Part shown: positions 5,828 to 11,152 of the stretch, in pieces
Position numbering within the stretch: position 1 is the first letter of the stretch
How the letters are laid out: each line of letters begins with the position of its first letter
DNA from: a virus
Direction: 5' to 3' (one strand)
IMG/VR virus record: IMGVR_UViG_3300042294_002873
Coordinates: 1-23,092 of that record
Length of the DNA stretch: 23,092 bases
Notes under the pieces: model-generated
Database searches by the model: none
What the model saw: only the letters and a program-made list of their open reading frames with translations
What the model was told of the DNA's origin: nothing
Program-made: the position numbers and the translations under genes

Positions 5828-6621
5828 GCTGCTCCTCTCATCTTTTGCTCCATATCCAGCATCCGGCGCTCGGCCGCCGAGGGCTGCCGCGGGCCGGTCG
5901 GCATGGGGACAACCTTAGGGGCTTCCGCAGGGCGGTCGATAAACACGCCCCGCCAGCCGTGCTTGACGCTCTTGCGCAAAGCCTCGACGGCGATGGACTC
6001 ATTGACGGCTCCCAGATCGTCCACGATGCGCTTGGCCGCGGTCGGGGTGAGCGGCGCTTTGATTTCCCTGCGATGCTGTGCAAATTCCGCCCAAGCACGC
6101 GCTAACCCCGGACCATGAGGCAGGGGCAAAGATGCTGGGTCGAATTTCGGGGGCGAGGGACGTTTAGGGGAAGAAGAAGGGAGCGAAGGCGACGCAGTCG
6201 CCGGAGCGGGCGCGTCAGCGCCTTTATTACGTTCCTTTATGTTACTTATAGTTGGGGTCTCATTCTGACACCACTTGGGTCTCATTCTGACACTACTTGG
6301 GTCTCTTTCTGAGACCGGTCTCATTCTGAGACCCATCTCGTTTGCCACTCCGGGAATCTTCCAAATCGACGCCTCAGCACCATCGCCGGCCAGCTTGCGG
6401 TGGCCCTTTTCGACCATGATCAGCTCGCCGCGGTCTTGCAGGCGACGCAGGCAGCGGGCCACAGTGGCGCGGGCCAGCCGGGTCTTTTCCTCCAGCTTGC
6501 CCCAAGAGCCAAAACAGTTGCCCTCCTCGTCGGCAAAGTCGGCCAGAGCCAGCAGAACGAGCCTATCGGCGCCTTCCGCAGGCGACTGCGTCCAGACGTA
6601 GTTGGTAGCGGCGACACTCAT
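5824..6621 (-). CDS. O-like replication initiator with winged helix
   Basis: A 265-residue protein with an N-terminal winged-helix/HTH (about residues 8-85: ADRLVLLALADFADEEG, then CFGSWGKLEEKTRLARATV and RCLRRLQDRGELIMVEKG). This 'rapid growth-phase HTH' layout is shared with phage replication initiators and host-like DnaD/O-type proteins. Residues 95-125 are encoded by four iterons (see 6256-6332), followed by a disordered serine/proline linker (135-165) and a C-terminal helical domain (LARAWAEFAQHRREIKAPLT) that would contact DnaB. Such internal iterons are the hallmark of lambda O-type genes, where the protein binds the repeats in its own gene. Start is an ATGA overlap with the upstream gene. 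It is very likely the origin-binding initiator that recruits the DnaB encoded downstream. A transcriptional regulator is the alternative. Confidence 0.78.
   Translation of the reverse strand: MSVAATNYVWTQSPAEGADRLVLLALADFADEEGNCFGSWGKLEEKTRLARATVARCLRRLQDRGELIMVEKGHRKLAGDGAEASIWKIPGVANEMGLRMRPVSERDPSSVRMRPKWCQNETPTISNIKERNKGADAPAPATASPSLPSSSPKRPSPPKFDPASLPLPHGPGLARAWAEFAQHRREIKAPLTPTAAKRIVDDLGAVNESIAVEALRKSVKHGWRGVFIDRPAEAPKVVPMPTGPRQPSAAERRMLDMEQKMRGAA
6256..6332 (+). repeat. Four iterons: candidate phage replication origin
   Basis: Four 16-bp copies: GGTCTCATTCTGACAC at 6256-6271 and 6278-6293, GGTCTCTTTCTGAGAC at 6300-6315, GGTCTCATTCTGAGAC at 6317-6332. Start-to-start spacings are 22, 22 and 17 bp. 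The last two are near-perfect dyads (GGTCTCA-TTC-TGAGACC), as lambda iterons are. AT-rich sequence (about 6224-6252, TTTATTACGTTCCTTTATG and on) lies directly beside the array, a plausible melting region. The array sits within an initiator-like gene, as in lambdoid phages. Confidence 0.8.
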
Positions 6622-7016
6622 CGGGCTTTCAGTAGGCGGGATTTGCGGCTCACATCGGCACTCTCAAACACTAGATCACCCTCCACCGAGGCCATTCCGG
6701 TGTAACGAGCCTTGAGGCGGTTGTGCGGCGGGTTCGACGGCAGCCAGCTCTGCGCGTCTTTCACCCAGCAGCGCACCGGCTGACCCCAGTCGGGCACCTC
6801 GACAAACAGCAGGCGAGGGTGGCGAGCGGGCTGATGCTTGCATATCACCGCGCCGACCTCATCGCCGGCACTGTAGCCAGCCTTGGCGGCGGCCGCCTCG
6901 GCCTGCTCCTTGGGGCTAAGAGGCGGCTGCATGGGCTTGTCGGCAGGTTTCTCTGTCGGTTGACTGACGGTTTGGCTAATGGTGGACTTAGCGCGGGTGA
7001 GGATGTCTTTGATCAT
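6618..7016 (-). CDS. Hypothetical phage protein with C-terminal beta domain
   Basis: A 132-residue protein not recognised. It begins MIKDILTRAKSTISQTVSQP, continues with a proline/lysine-rich linker and an alanine-rich helix (SPKEQAEAAAAKAGYSAGDE), then a domain rich in strands and tryptophans (LLFVEVPDWGQPVRCWVKDA, SWLPSNPP) up to a basic end. The ATG at 7016 is preferred over the TTG at 7082, which has no SD at suitable distance. It is the first gene after a 162-bp gap and ends in an ATGA overlap with the initiator, suggesting that it is the promoter-proximal partner of the initiator. Its SD is weak. Confidence 0.68.
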   Translation of the reverse strand: MIKDILTRAKSTISQTVSQPTEKPADKPMQPPLSPKEQAEAAAAKAGYSAGDEVGAVICKHQPARHPRLLFVEVPDWGQPVRCWVKDAQSWLPSNPPHNRLKARYTGMASVEGDLVFESADVSRKSRLLKAR

Positions 7017-7178
7017 AAGGTTTTTATTAAAAATTTCGGGAGACCGAAGCGGTTGGGGGGATTGAAAAAATCTGAAAGCCAAGACCCCCGCCCCCCCTCC
7101 ATAAGTCGATACAATGACTCTTATGTATAGTGGCTCTACTCTGTTGTCTCATTAACAGTCTCATCACTTTGCGAGTCA
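7017..7178 (-). promoter_or_regulatory. 162-bp intergenic region, candidate promoter for the initiator block
   Basis: No gene is seen here. Reading the minus strand, a -10-like TATACAT lies at 7129-7123 but no good -35 at 17 bp could be found. GTCTCATT at 7146-7153 and GTCTCAT at 7158-7164 repeat the first half of the iterons (GGTCTCATT) 12 bp apart, so the initiator might bind here and control its own operon. A C-rich tract occupies about 7084-7100. All regulatory meaning here is inference. Confidence 0.35.
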
Positions 7179-7760
7179 TTATGCAGGTTCCTCTGTAGGG
7201 CCAGTCTCAATCTCAACAATGGGCGAGGGGAGTGCAGCCGCCTTTTGAGCCGCGGCCGTATCTGTGCCGACCGGTTCCACGACAACATCAACGACATTGG
7301 CGCTCCTCAGTCCGCTGACAAAGTCCTGCCAAGAGTCAGCCGCGGGCGCCATCACATGCTCGACACGCTGCGTTGCTCCGCCGGAAAGCAGCTCGCTCTT
7401 CTCAGTGGCGACAGCCGACATGATGGTGAGTTCGTGAGACTTCATATCTGGCACGCGCTCAAAGAGTTCCGCCGTGCCGAGCGCTGCCAGAGTTTTCCAG
7501 TTCTTCGCAGTGATCTCCCTGGCACGCTCTAGCAGTTCCGGCCGGTTGCGAATCAGCGCGACGACCGTGTGGTGCGACGTATTGAATGCTCGGCAGATTT
7601 GCTTCACGCCCATTCCGGCGAGGTGAGCCGCGGCGATCTTCTCGGCCTTGGCCTCCGGCACCTCAAGTCCTGTGCTGCCGTGGATCACGACAGGCGCGAT
7701 CTCCGGCTCTTGTTTTTTAGCCTTTGGCTTGGCTTTTGATTTGGTCCGCGGTCTTGCCAT
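7179..7760 (-). CDS. HTH DNA-binding phage protein
   Basis: A 193-residue protein with a very basic N-terminal tail (MARPRTKSKAKPKAKK) and an HTH at about residues 36-72: AEKIAAAHLAGMGVKQICRA, then FNTSHHTVVALIRNRPEL. This 'recurrent step plus recognition helix' pattern (GxxxxxIcrxfnxSxxTV) is that of resolvase/terminase-small-subunit style HTHs. A helical region follows (ELLERAREITAKNWKTL, LGTAELFERV) and a low-complexity acidic C-terminus. It could be a transcriptional regulator of the early operon or a terminase-small-subunit-like protein; its position in the early block, away from any terminase large subunit, favours a regulator or DNA-organising role. It starts two bases after the upstream stop; no SD is visible. 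Confidence 0.68.
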   Translation of the reverse strand: MARPRTKSKAKPKAKKQEPEIAPVVIHGSTGLEVPEAKAEKIAAAHLAGMGVKQICRAFNTSHHTVVALIRNRPELLERAREITAKNWKTLAALGTAELFERVPDMKSHELTIMSAVATEKSELLSGGATQRVEHVMAPAADSWQDFVSGLRSANVVDVVVEPVGTDTAAAQKAAALPSPIVEIETGPTEEPA

Positions 7761-7762
7761 GG

Positions 7763-8098
7763 TCAGTAAATAAAAACGCCGCTACGGGGCAAATCGCCCG
7801 ATGCGCTCTCTGTAGAAATCTCCCTTAGCTGTCGGGCCACATTCGCCAACACCCTCTGAGCGTCAGCCTTGGTGCCGATCACCTTGAAGATGACCAAATG
7901 CCCGCCACAAACCGCCCAGGCGCAGCGCACCAGCTTCAGCCCCGAGCGCAGATACTTGGACGCCGCAGCGATGCGCGATTGGATGCGCCACTCGTTGTGA
8001 GCGACCGGCCAAGCGCAAAGGGACGCGCCGGGATTGGAACCCGGGGCCGGCAAGCGTTTACGCCGGCGAGGCATATGCTCCGCGTCTTGAATCTTCAT
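7763..8098 (-). CDS. Hypothetical protein
   Basis: A 111-residue protein not recognised. Its N-terminal 30 residues are basic and rich in proline (MPRRRKRLPAPGSNPGASL) and the rest alternates short helices and strands (IAAASKYLRSGLKLVRCAWA, LVIFKVIGTKADAQRVLANV). I set the start at 8098, where the ATG overlaps the TGA of the preceding 59-residue gene; the longer reading from 8134 would lie inside that gene. The PGSNPG stretch comes from a tRNA-T-arm-like DNA sequence, but no tRNA is present (see rejected items). Confidence 0.68.
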   Translation of the reverse strand: MKIQDAEHMPRRRKRLPAPGSNPGASLCAWPVAHNEWRIQSRIAAASKYLRSGLKLVRCAWAVCGGHLVIFKVIGTKADAQRVLANVARQLREISTESASGDLPRSGVFIY

Positions 8099-8274
8099 GC
8101 TACGAGCTTTTGCAGCAGGACGTGCTTTTCCCATGGATCAATCTGCTTTGTTAAATGGAACCCATTGCAATACGGGCATTGGTAAACCTTCATCTTCGGC
8201 CGGCAGCGACGTGCCTCTCGCGGGCTGTAAAACAGCCGCTTGCGTCCGCACATGCGCCATTCCCGAAAGCTCAC
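8095..8274 (-). CDS. 59-residue zinc-finger-like protein, GTG start
   Basis: Starts VSFREWRMCGRKRLFYSPRE and continues through RRCRPKMKVYQCPYCNGFHL. Cysteines C24 (RRC) and CPYC with a histidine at CNGFH can form a small zinc site, as in short phage CxxC proteins. A perfect AGGAGG lies seven bases before the GTG, and its TGA overlaps the next ATG. These signals decide the start even though no ATG is available upstream. Role unknown; RNA or DNA binding is possible. Confidence 0.72.
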   Translation of the reverse strand: MSFREWRMCGRKRLFYSPREARRCRPKMKVYQCPYCNGFHLTKQIDPWEKHVLLQKLVA

Positions 8275-8286
8275 GTCCGCGCCTCC

Positions 8287-8496
8287 TCACTTCAGCCGGT
8301 AGCAGGAATAGCGTTTACCGTTGCGGTGCAGCGTCCGGGACGTAATCCGGTGGCCGTCACCGCGCAGCTCCTCGATGCGAGCCGCGAGGCGCATACAGCG
8401 GTATTGCGTGTAGGCGCTCATCTGCGTGATCGGCAGTCCGCGCTTGAGGTGTCTGAGAATACGTTGAGTTTGTGTGGTGGGGTTGGTGGGCTTCAT
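8287..8496 (-). CDS. Small HTH-domain phage protein
   Basis: A 69-residue protein matching a compact HTH: TTQTQRILRHLKRGLPITQM (helix and turn), SAYTQYRCMRLAARIEELR (recognition region), then a basic wing HRITSRTLHRNGKRYSCYRL. It resembles small phage HTH proteins in which a 'TQxxRIL.HL..G..IT..' start precedes an R/LAxRIxxLR helix. I chose 8496 because this ATG overlaps the TGA of the upstream gene. Could regulate the early operon or act on host RNA polymerase; there is no direct evidence. Confidence in existence and fold is good. Confidence 0.76.
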   Translation of the reverse strand: MKPTNPTTQTQRILRHLKRGLPITQMSAYTQYRCMRLAARIEELRGDGHRITSRTLHRNGKRYSCYRLK

Positions 8497-8669
8497 GGTT
8501 TGCGTTTGGTGAAAATGTTGCGGCAGACCTGCATAATTGCGTCGGTTGGCAGGCACGGCCGGCCGCCGTAGTAGGTGCGGGCCTTGGGCTTCTCCGCGGC
8601 GCGGGCGCGCAGCCATTCGTCTACGAGGTCAACCTCGCGGTCGGTGGGTGAGTAGGGCAGGGGGGTCAT
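8493..8669 (-). CDS. 58-residue hypothetical protein
   Basis: Encodes MTPLPYSPTDREVDLVDEWL then a basic middle (RARAAEKPKARTYYGGRPC) and DAIMQVCRNIFTKRKP. The ATG overlaps the TGA of the coiled-coil gene (8666-8668) and its own TGA overlaps the ATG at 8496. No family is recognised. Its two cysteines (C39 and C49) are too far apart for a classic zinc knuckle. The composition is that of a small basic phage protein. Confidence 0.65.
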   Translation of the reverse strand: MTPLPYSPTDREVDLVDEWLRARAAEKPKARTYYGGRPCLPTDAIMQVCRNIFTKRKP

Positions 8670-8932
8670 GCTGCCACCTCCAGTTGCCGCTGCTTGTAGG
8701 CCCGCAGCATCGCCTCAAGCCTCAGCACGTCATCGCGCAGCTCATCATTGTCCTCTTCCAGCTCCGCAATACGGTTCTTGAGCTGGTAAGTCTCGCCGCG
8801 GTAACTGTCTCGCGCTGCCCGCAGACAGCGCACCAGATCGTCCTTGTCGATCTTGTCGCGGTAGGCAGTGAGCTGGTGCTCCGTGTTGCGAAGCTGGGCT
8901 TCCAATATAGCGATGCGCTCCTCGCAGCTCAT
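8666..8932 (-). CDS. Coiled-coil phage protein
   Basis: An 88-residue protein that is almost entirely coiled coil: ERIAILEAQLRNTEHQL at the front, and IAELEEDNDELRDDVLRLE near the end, with leucines in heptad positions. A short linker (DKDDLVRCLRAARDSYR) joins the two helices. The start at 8932 gives an ATGA overlap with the upstream stop; the longer MEGGP start is not needed. Such proteins can be adaptors or dimerisation modules. Function unknown. Confidence 0.74.
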   Translation of the reverse strand: MSCEERIAILEAQLRNTEHQLTAYRDKIDKDDLVRCLRAARDSYRGETYQLKNRIAELEEDNDELRDDVLRLEAMLRAYKQRQLEVAA

Positions 8933-9162
8933 TGGCCCTCCTTCCAATTCATCACGGCGCAGTGCGCCGCCAACATCGCCGCGTAATACTCCTTGCTGTC
9001 CGTCATTCCCTCGGTAGCCAGCAGCACACGCTTCAACAGCTCCCGCGCCTCATTGCGCTCCTTGATCAGCCGCAGCATCGGAGAGTCCAGCAAGCACTCC
9101 TCATCGCCACACCCGCAGGCAGCCTCCGAGTGATACGGCGCATCAACCATGAGGTCGATCAT
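8929..9162 (-). CDS. Small cysteine-containing hypothetical protein
   Basis: A 77-residue protein with a cysteine cluster CGCGDEEC near residues 16-23 and a helical remainder (LRLIKERNEARELLKRVLLA). GGAGG lies six bases before the ATG. The ATG overlaps the TGA of the upstream membrane peptide and the TGA overlaps the ATG at 8932. The cysteine cluster could bind metal. No family recognised. Confidence 0.74.
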   Translation of the reverse strand: MIDLMVDAPYHSEAACGCGDEECLLDSPMLRLIKERNEARELLKRVLLATEGMTDSKEYYAAMLAAHCAVMNWKEGQ

Positions 9163-9296
9163 CGCCGGCCTCCAATCCGGTTAATGGCTTCCAGTGCGAT
9201 GAATGCCGCAAATATCACGGCCGTGGCGGACATGAACGTCGAGTCCGTGAGATAGCTCAATACTTCAAGCATGGTGGGTGTCGTGTGGTGTGTCAT
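9159..9296 (-). CDS. 45-residue membrane peptide
   Basis: Encodes MTHHTTPTMLEVLSYLTDST followed by a hydrophobic helix around FMSATAVIFAAFIALEAI and a basic end NRIGGRR. It is a single-pass, positive-C-terminus membrane peptide. The ATG at 9296 overlaps the TGA of the excisionase-like gene, and its TGA overlaps the ATG at 9162. An internal ATG at 9272 would give a 37-residue form with the same membrane segment. Could be a small early membrane protein, for instance affecting the host envelope; that is inference. Confidence 0.65.
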   Translation of the reverse strand: MTHHTTPTMLEVLSYLTDSTFMSATAVIFAAFIALEAINRIGGRR

Positions 9297-9490
9297 AGAG
9301 ACTTGGTGTTATTGAAAGTGCGTTGCTCGATGAACCTCTCCAGCGCCCGCATCGAGATGCGCGTGCCGCGCTGCGGCCCGACCGAAAACGCCGGCAGCTC
9401 ACCGCTGCGGATCGCCTCCTCCAGACGCGAGCGCCGCATACGCAGCGCCTTCGCCGCCTCGGTCACGGTCATGGCAAGTGGGGCATTCAT
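9293..9490 (-). CDS. Excisionase-like HTH protein
   Basis: A 65-residue protein with a winged helix of the MerR/Xis type: MTVTEAAKALRMRRSRLEEA (helix-turn-helix), IRSGELPAFSV, then GTRISMRALERFIEQR. Short proteins of this design are excisionases or anti-repressor-like regulators. It is the first gene of the leftward early operon and faces the plus-strand regulator across a 122-bp region packed with TGTCC decamers. The ATG at 9490 is chosen because the longer frame reads through those repeats. It probably binds DNA near attP or the control region and favours excision or lytic growth. No SD is evident; the decamer GGAC sits in the SD place, so a regulator binding there could also block translation initiation or mask the promoter. 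Confidence 0.76.
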   Translation of the reverse strand: MNAPLAMTVTEAAKALRMRRSRLEEAIRSGELPAFSVGPQRGTRISMRALERFIEQRTFNNTKSL

Positions 9491-9612
9491 CGTTGTCCAA
9501 GAATGTCCAAAGATGTCCGAGTGGTCAACAATTATTTTCGGACAATCTTGGACACATGGGGTGAAGACCCTATTTGACAATTTTCGGACAACAGCGGACA
9601 TTCGTGGACGCT
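9491..9612. promoter_or_regulatory. Divergent control region with TGTCC decamer clusters B, C and D
   Basis: Between the excisionase-like and RHH-like genes. Plus-strand TGTCC at 9494, 9504 and 9514 (cluster B); GGACA at 9540 and 9550 (C); GGACA at 9586 and 9596 plus GGACG at 9606 (D), all 10 bp apart, with a partial TGACA at 9575. A consensus -35 TTGACA lies at 9574-9579 pointing right, with only a poor -10 (GACATT, 9597-9602) at 17 bp, which would start transcription very near the ATG at 9613. On the minus strand TTGACC near 9528-9523 is a possible -35 for the early operon. The layout resembles a phage lysis/lysogeny switch. Confidence 0.68.
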
Positions 9613-9879
9613 ATGACAACACGCACCCGAGCCGACCGTAAGGACAGCAAGTCAGTGACCATCTCGCTGACCCCGTCCGACCATGCTAGGCTCCTACGTC
9701 ACGCACCCGCCCACGCGGTGAAAAACAACAAATACGCCCAGCTCGCCATCCGGTTCTTTATGGACTGCGAGGACGCCTTCGCCGGCCCGCTCAACGAGCA
9801 GTTCCGCGCCATGCTCGTCCGCGACGCCAAAGGCTTGAGCCAGAAACTCGCCAAGCTCCTCAACAACCCCAAAGCCTAA
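9613..9879 (+). CDS. Ribbon-helix-helix-like regulator candidate
   Basis: An 88-residue protein. After a basic tail (MTTRTRADRKDSK) it has a strand SVTISLT followed by helix PSDHARLLRHAPAHAV and a second helix NKYAQLAIRFFMD. A strand followed by two helices is the ribbon-helix-helix fold, whose members bind tandem direct repeats with the strand. The C-terminal region (LNEQFRAMLVRDAKGLSQKL) is helical and may mediate oligomers. It is divergently arranged with the excisionase-like gene, and its ATG sits three bases after decamer cluster D, so it would regulate both itself and the early operon. The start is at 9613 since the longer frame reads through the decamers; no SD is visible, so a leaderless start is possible. 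A lysogeny repressor role is inferred from position, not shown by sequence alone. Confidence 0.65.
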   Translation: MTTRTRADRKDSKSVTISLTPSDHARLLRHAPAHAVKNNKYAQLAIRFFMDCEDAFAGPLNEQFRAMLVRDAKGLSQKLAKLLNNPKA

Positions 9880-9924
9880 GCGCAAAAAACATGACGAAAA
9901 AAATCCGCAAAATTTTAGTTGCCA

Positions 9925-9949
9925 TGTCCAGAATTGTCCGATAGTGTCC
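9925..9949 (+). promoter_or_regulatory. TGTCC decamer cluster E
   Basis: TGTCC at 9925-9929, 9935-9939 and 9945-9949, three units exactly 10 bp apart, ending eight bases before the ATG at 9958. Unlike cluster D, the orientation relative to the downstream gene is reversed. It presumably overlaps the promoter or ribosome site of the 80-residue gene and so brings the plus-strand cargo genes under the same control as the switch region. Confidence 0.6.
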
Positions 9950-9957
9950 ACAACGTA

Positions 9958-10200
9958 ATGAACGCACATACCAGACTAAACATTAATCAAGGCAATCTTC
10001 CCGCATGGGCAAACCAGCAAGCCGAGCGCCTTGCCAAACTGCGCACATTTCAACCCGGGGGCTGGACGGCCGTCGGTAGTGCATCCGCCACACGCAAAAT
10101 CAAAAGCCAATTGCGTGAAGCAGGACTCTCGGGCAGCTGGCTCGACGCAACAATTTTCGATATAACGGATCTTGCTAAACTGATTGCGAGGGCCGCCTAA
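9958..10200 (+). CDS. Hypothetical protein of the lysogeny/cargo block
   Basis: An 80-residue protein not recognised. It opens MNAHTRLNINQGNLPAWANQ, then a helix QAERLAKLRTFQPGGWTAVG, and ends with an alpha-helical region around SGSWLDATIFDITDLAKLIA. The start at 9958 follows decamer cluster E; a longer frame from 9919 would translate the repeats and is rejected. The next gene starts two bases after its TAA, so the two are likely co-transcribed. A small regulator is conceivable from size and place, but nothing shows it. Confidence 0.62.
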   Translation: MNAHTRLNINQGNLPAWANQQAERLAKLRTFQPGGWTAVGSASATRKIKSQLREAGLSGSWLDATIFDITDLAKLIARAA

Positions 10201-10201
10201 C

Positions 10202-10786
10202 ATGAAAACCATCGACGCCCGCACCATCGCCCTGATCGGCTTCGCCGCCAGCCAGTGGGCCGAGGAACGCATCAACGGCAGCCGCCACAGTCGCCGCTAC
10301 CGCCAGCTCATCGCCGCCGGCCTTGCCCTGCACCAGAACGGCGAGCTATACGCATCGGCTCCTAAAATGCGCCGCGCCCTCGCCACCATCGCCCGACACG
10401 CCGCACCTCTGGCCATGCTCCTCATCGCGTGCCTGCTGACCGCCTGCGCCACCACGCCACAGCCCGAGACGTGGAACACCGAGCGCGCCAAGCCCGTCAT
10501 CACCATCGACATCGCCAGCATCCCACCCGGCGCCCTCATCTACGCCAACGCCGAATACGTCGGCACCGCGCCGCTCAAAATGAAAGTCGTCGCCGACCGC
10601 TTCGGCAACTGGGAGCAAAACACACGCATCCAAGCCTACGTCCCGCACGACGTAAAAAACTACGAAGAAGCCGTCTACCCGAGCGGCTTCCGCATACCCT
10701 CCCGGCTCCTCCTCCGCGTCCCAGGCTACACCCATTGGCACTCCGCCACCCAGCAGCGCCCACCGCAACCGCTCACCATTCAATGA
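10202..10786 (+). CDS. PEGA-domain lipoprotein, lysogeny cargo candidate
   Basis: A 194-residue protein. Residues 1-55 are a helical, basic region (SQWAEERINGSRHSRRYRQL); residues 56-81 are a lipoprotein signal (MRRALATIARHAAP, hydrophobic LAMLLIACLL, lipobox LTAC), and the rest includes a PEGA-like domain (ITIDIASIPPGALIYANAEY, VGTAPLKMKV). PEGA domains are surface beta modules on lipoproteins. In-frame ATG at 10367 would start a conventional lipoprotein of 139 residues; the longer form puts 55 residues before the signal peptide, which is unusual. No SD precedes 10367, while a weak GAGG precedes 10202, so I keep the longer form but flag it. As an envelope protein expressed from the lysogeny side it could be a superinfection-exclusion or conversion factor; that is inference. 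Confidence 0.7.
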   Translation: MKTIDARTIALIGFAASQWAEERINGSRHSRRYRQLIAAGLALHQNGELYASAPKMRRALATIARHAAPLAMLLIACLLTACATTPQPETWNTERAKPVITIDIASIPPGALIYANAEYVGTAPLKMKVVADRFGNWEQNTRIQAYVPHDVKNYEEAVYPSGFRIPSRLLLRVPGYTHWHSATQQRPPQPLTIQ

Positions 10787-11007
10787 ACCGCCACGACTAC
10801 TTCTCCACCGGCACCTTCCCATGGGGCGGCATCCGCCTCGCCGGCCGCCGATTCGACAGCCCCGAGCTGTTCAGCATCATGCGCCGGCACCGCCTCTGCG
10901 CCGACAGCATCCGCCACGCCTGCGCCGACCTCGATCTCCTGCCCTACGCCGAAGAATGCGCGGCCATTGAGGCGCATATTTGCCGCACTGAGGCAGCCTA
11001 TGTATAA
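10783..11007 (+). CDS. Hypothetical protein
   Basis: A 74-residue protein, not recognised. The front (MNRHDYFSTGTFPWGGIRLA, GRRFDSPELFSIM) is beta/loop-like and the remainder helical with several cysteines (LCADSIRHACADLDLLPY, EECAAIEAHIC). The ATG overlaps the TGA of the lipoprotein gene (ATGA), and the next gene begins inside its last codons. It is likely translated together with the lipoprotein; a partner role in the envelope is possible but not shown. Confidence 0.62.
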   Translation: MNRHDYFSTGTFPWGGIRLAGRRFDSPELFSIMRRHRLCADSIRHACADLDLLPYAEECAAIEAHICRTEAAYV

Positions 11008-11152
11008 TCCGCGCATGAAAGACCGACACCTGTGCCCACACTGCGGAAGGGCCGTGTACACCAAACAGCAGGAGTTCTGGCAAACCGTCATCGCCGGACT
11101 CGCCGGCCTCGGCCTCGTCGCGCTTGTCGTGATTATCAGCCGACTATTTTAG
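11000..11152 (+). CDS. Zinc-ribbon membrane peptide
   Basis: A 50-residue peptide with CPHCGRA near residues 12-18 and a C-terminal transmembrane helix (VIAGLAGLGLVALVVIISRL). A GAGG sits six bases before the ATG at 11000, overlapping the end of the preceding gene; a second ATG at 11015 would lack five residues. Short zinc-ribbon membrane peptides occur in both phage and host genomes with no uniform role. Its 3' end overlaps the end of the convergent integrase gene by 9 bp. Confidence 0.62.
   Translation: MYNPRMKDRHLCPHCGRAVYTKQQEFWQTVIAGLAGLGLVALVVIISRLF

Noticed and set aside
7990-8070. Possible tRNA from a T-arm-like sequence (minus strand GGGTTCCAATCCC flanked by GC-rich stem)
   Set aside because: No matching acceptor 5' strand, D-arm or anticodon arm could be found within 75 bases; the segment is coding in an operon with ATGA-coupled ends.
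9613-10200. Toxin-antitoxin pair (RHH antitoxin at 9613 plus 80-residue toxin at 9958)
   Set aside because: The RHH-like gene and the next small gene are separated by a decamer cluster and 78 bp, and the 80-residue product shows no known toxin motif. A regulator plus cargo explains it better, though it is not fully excluded.
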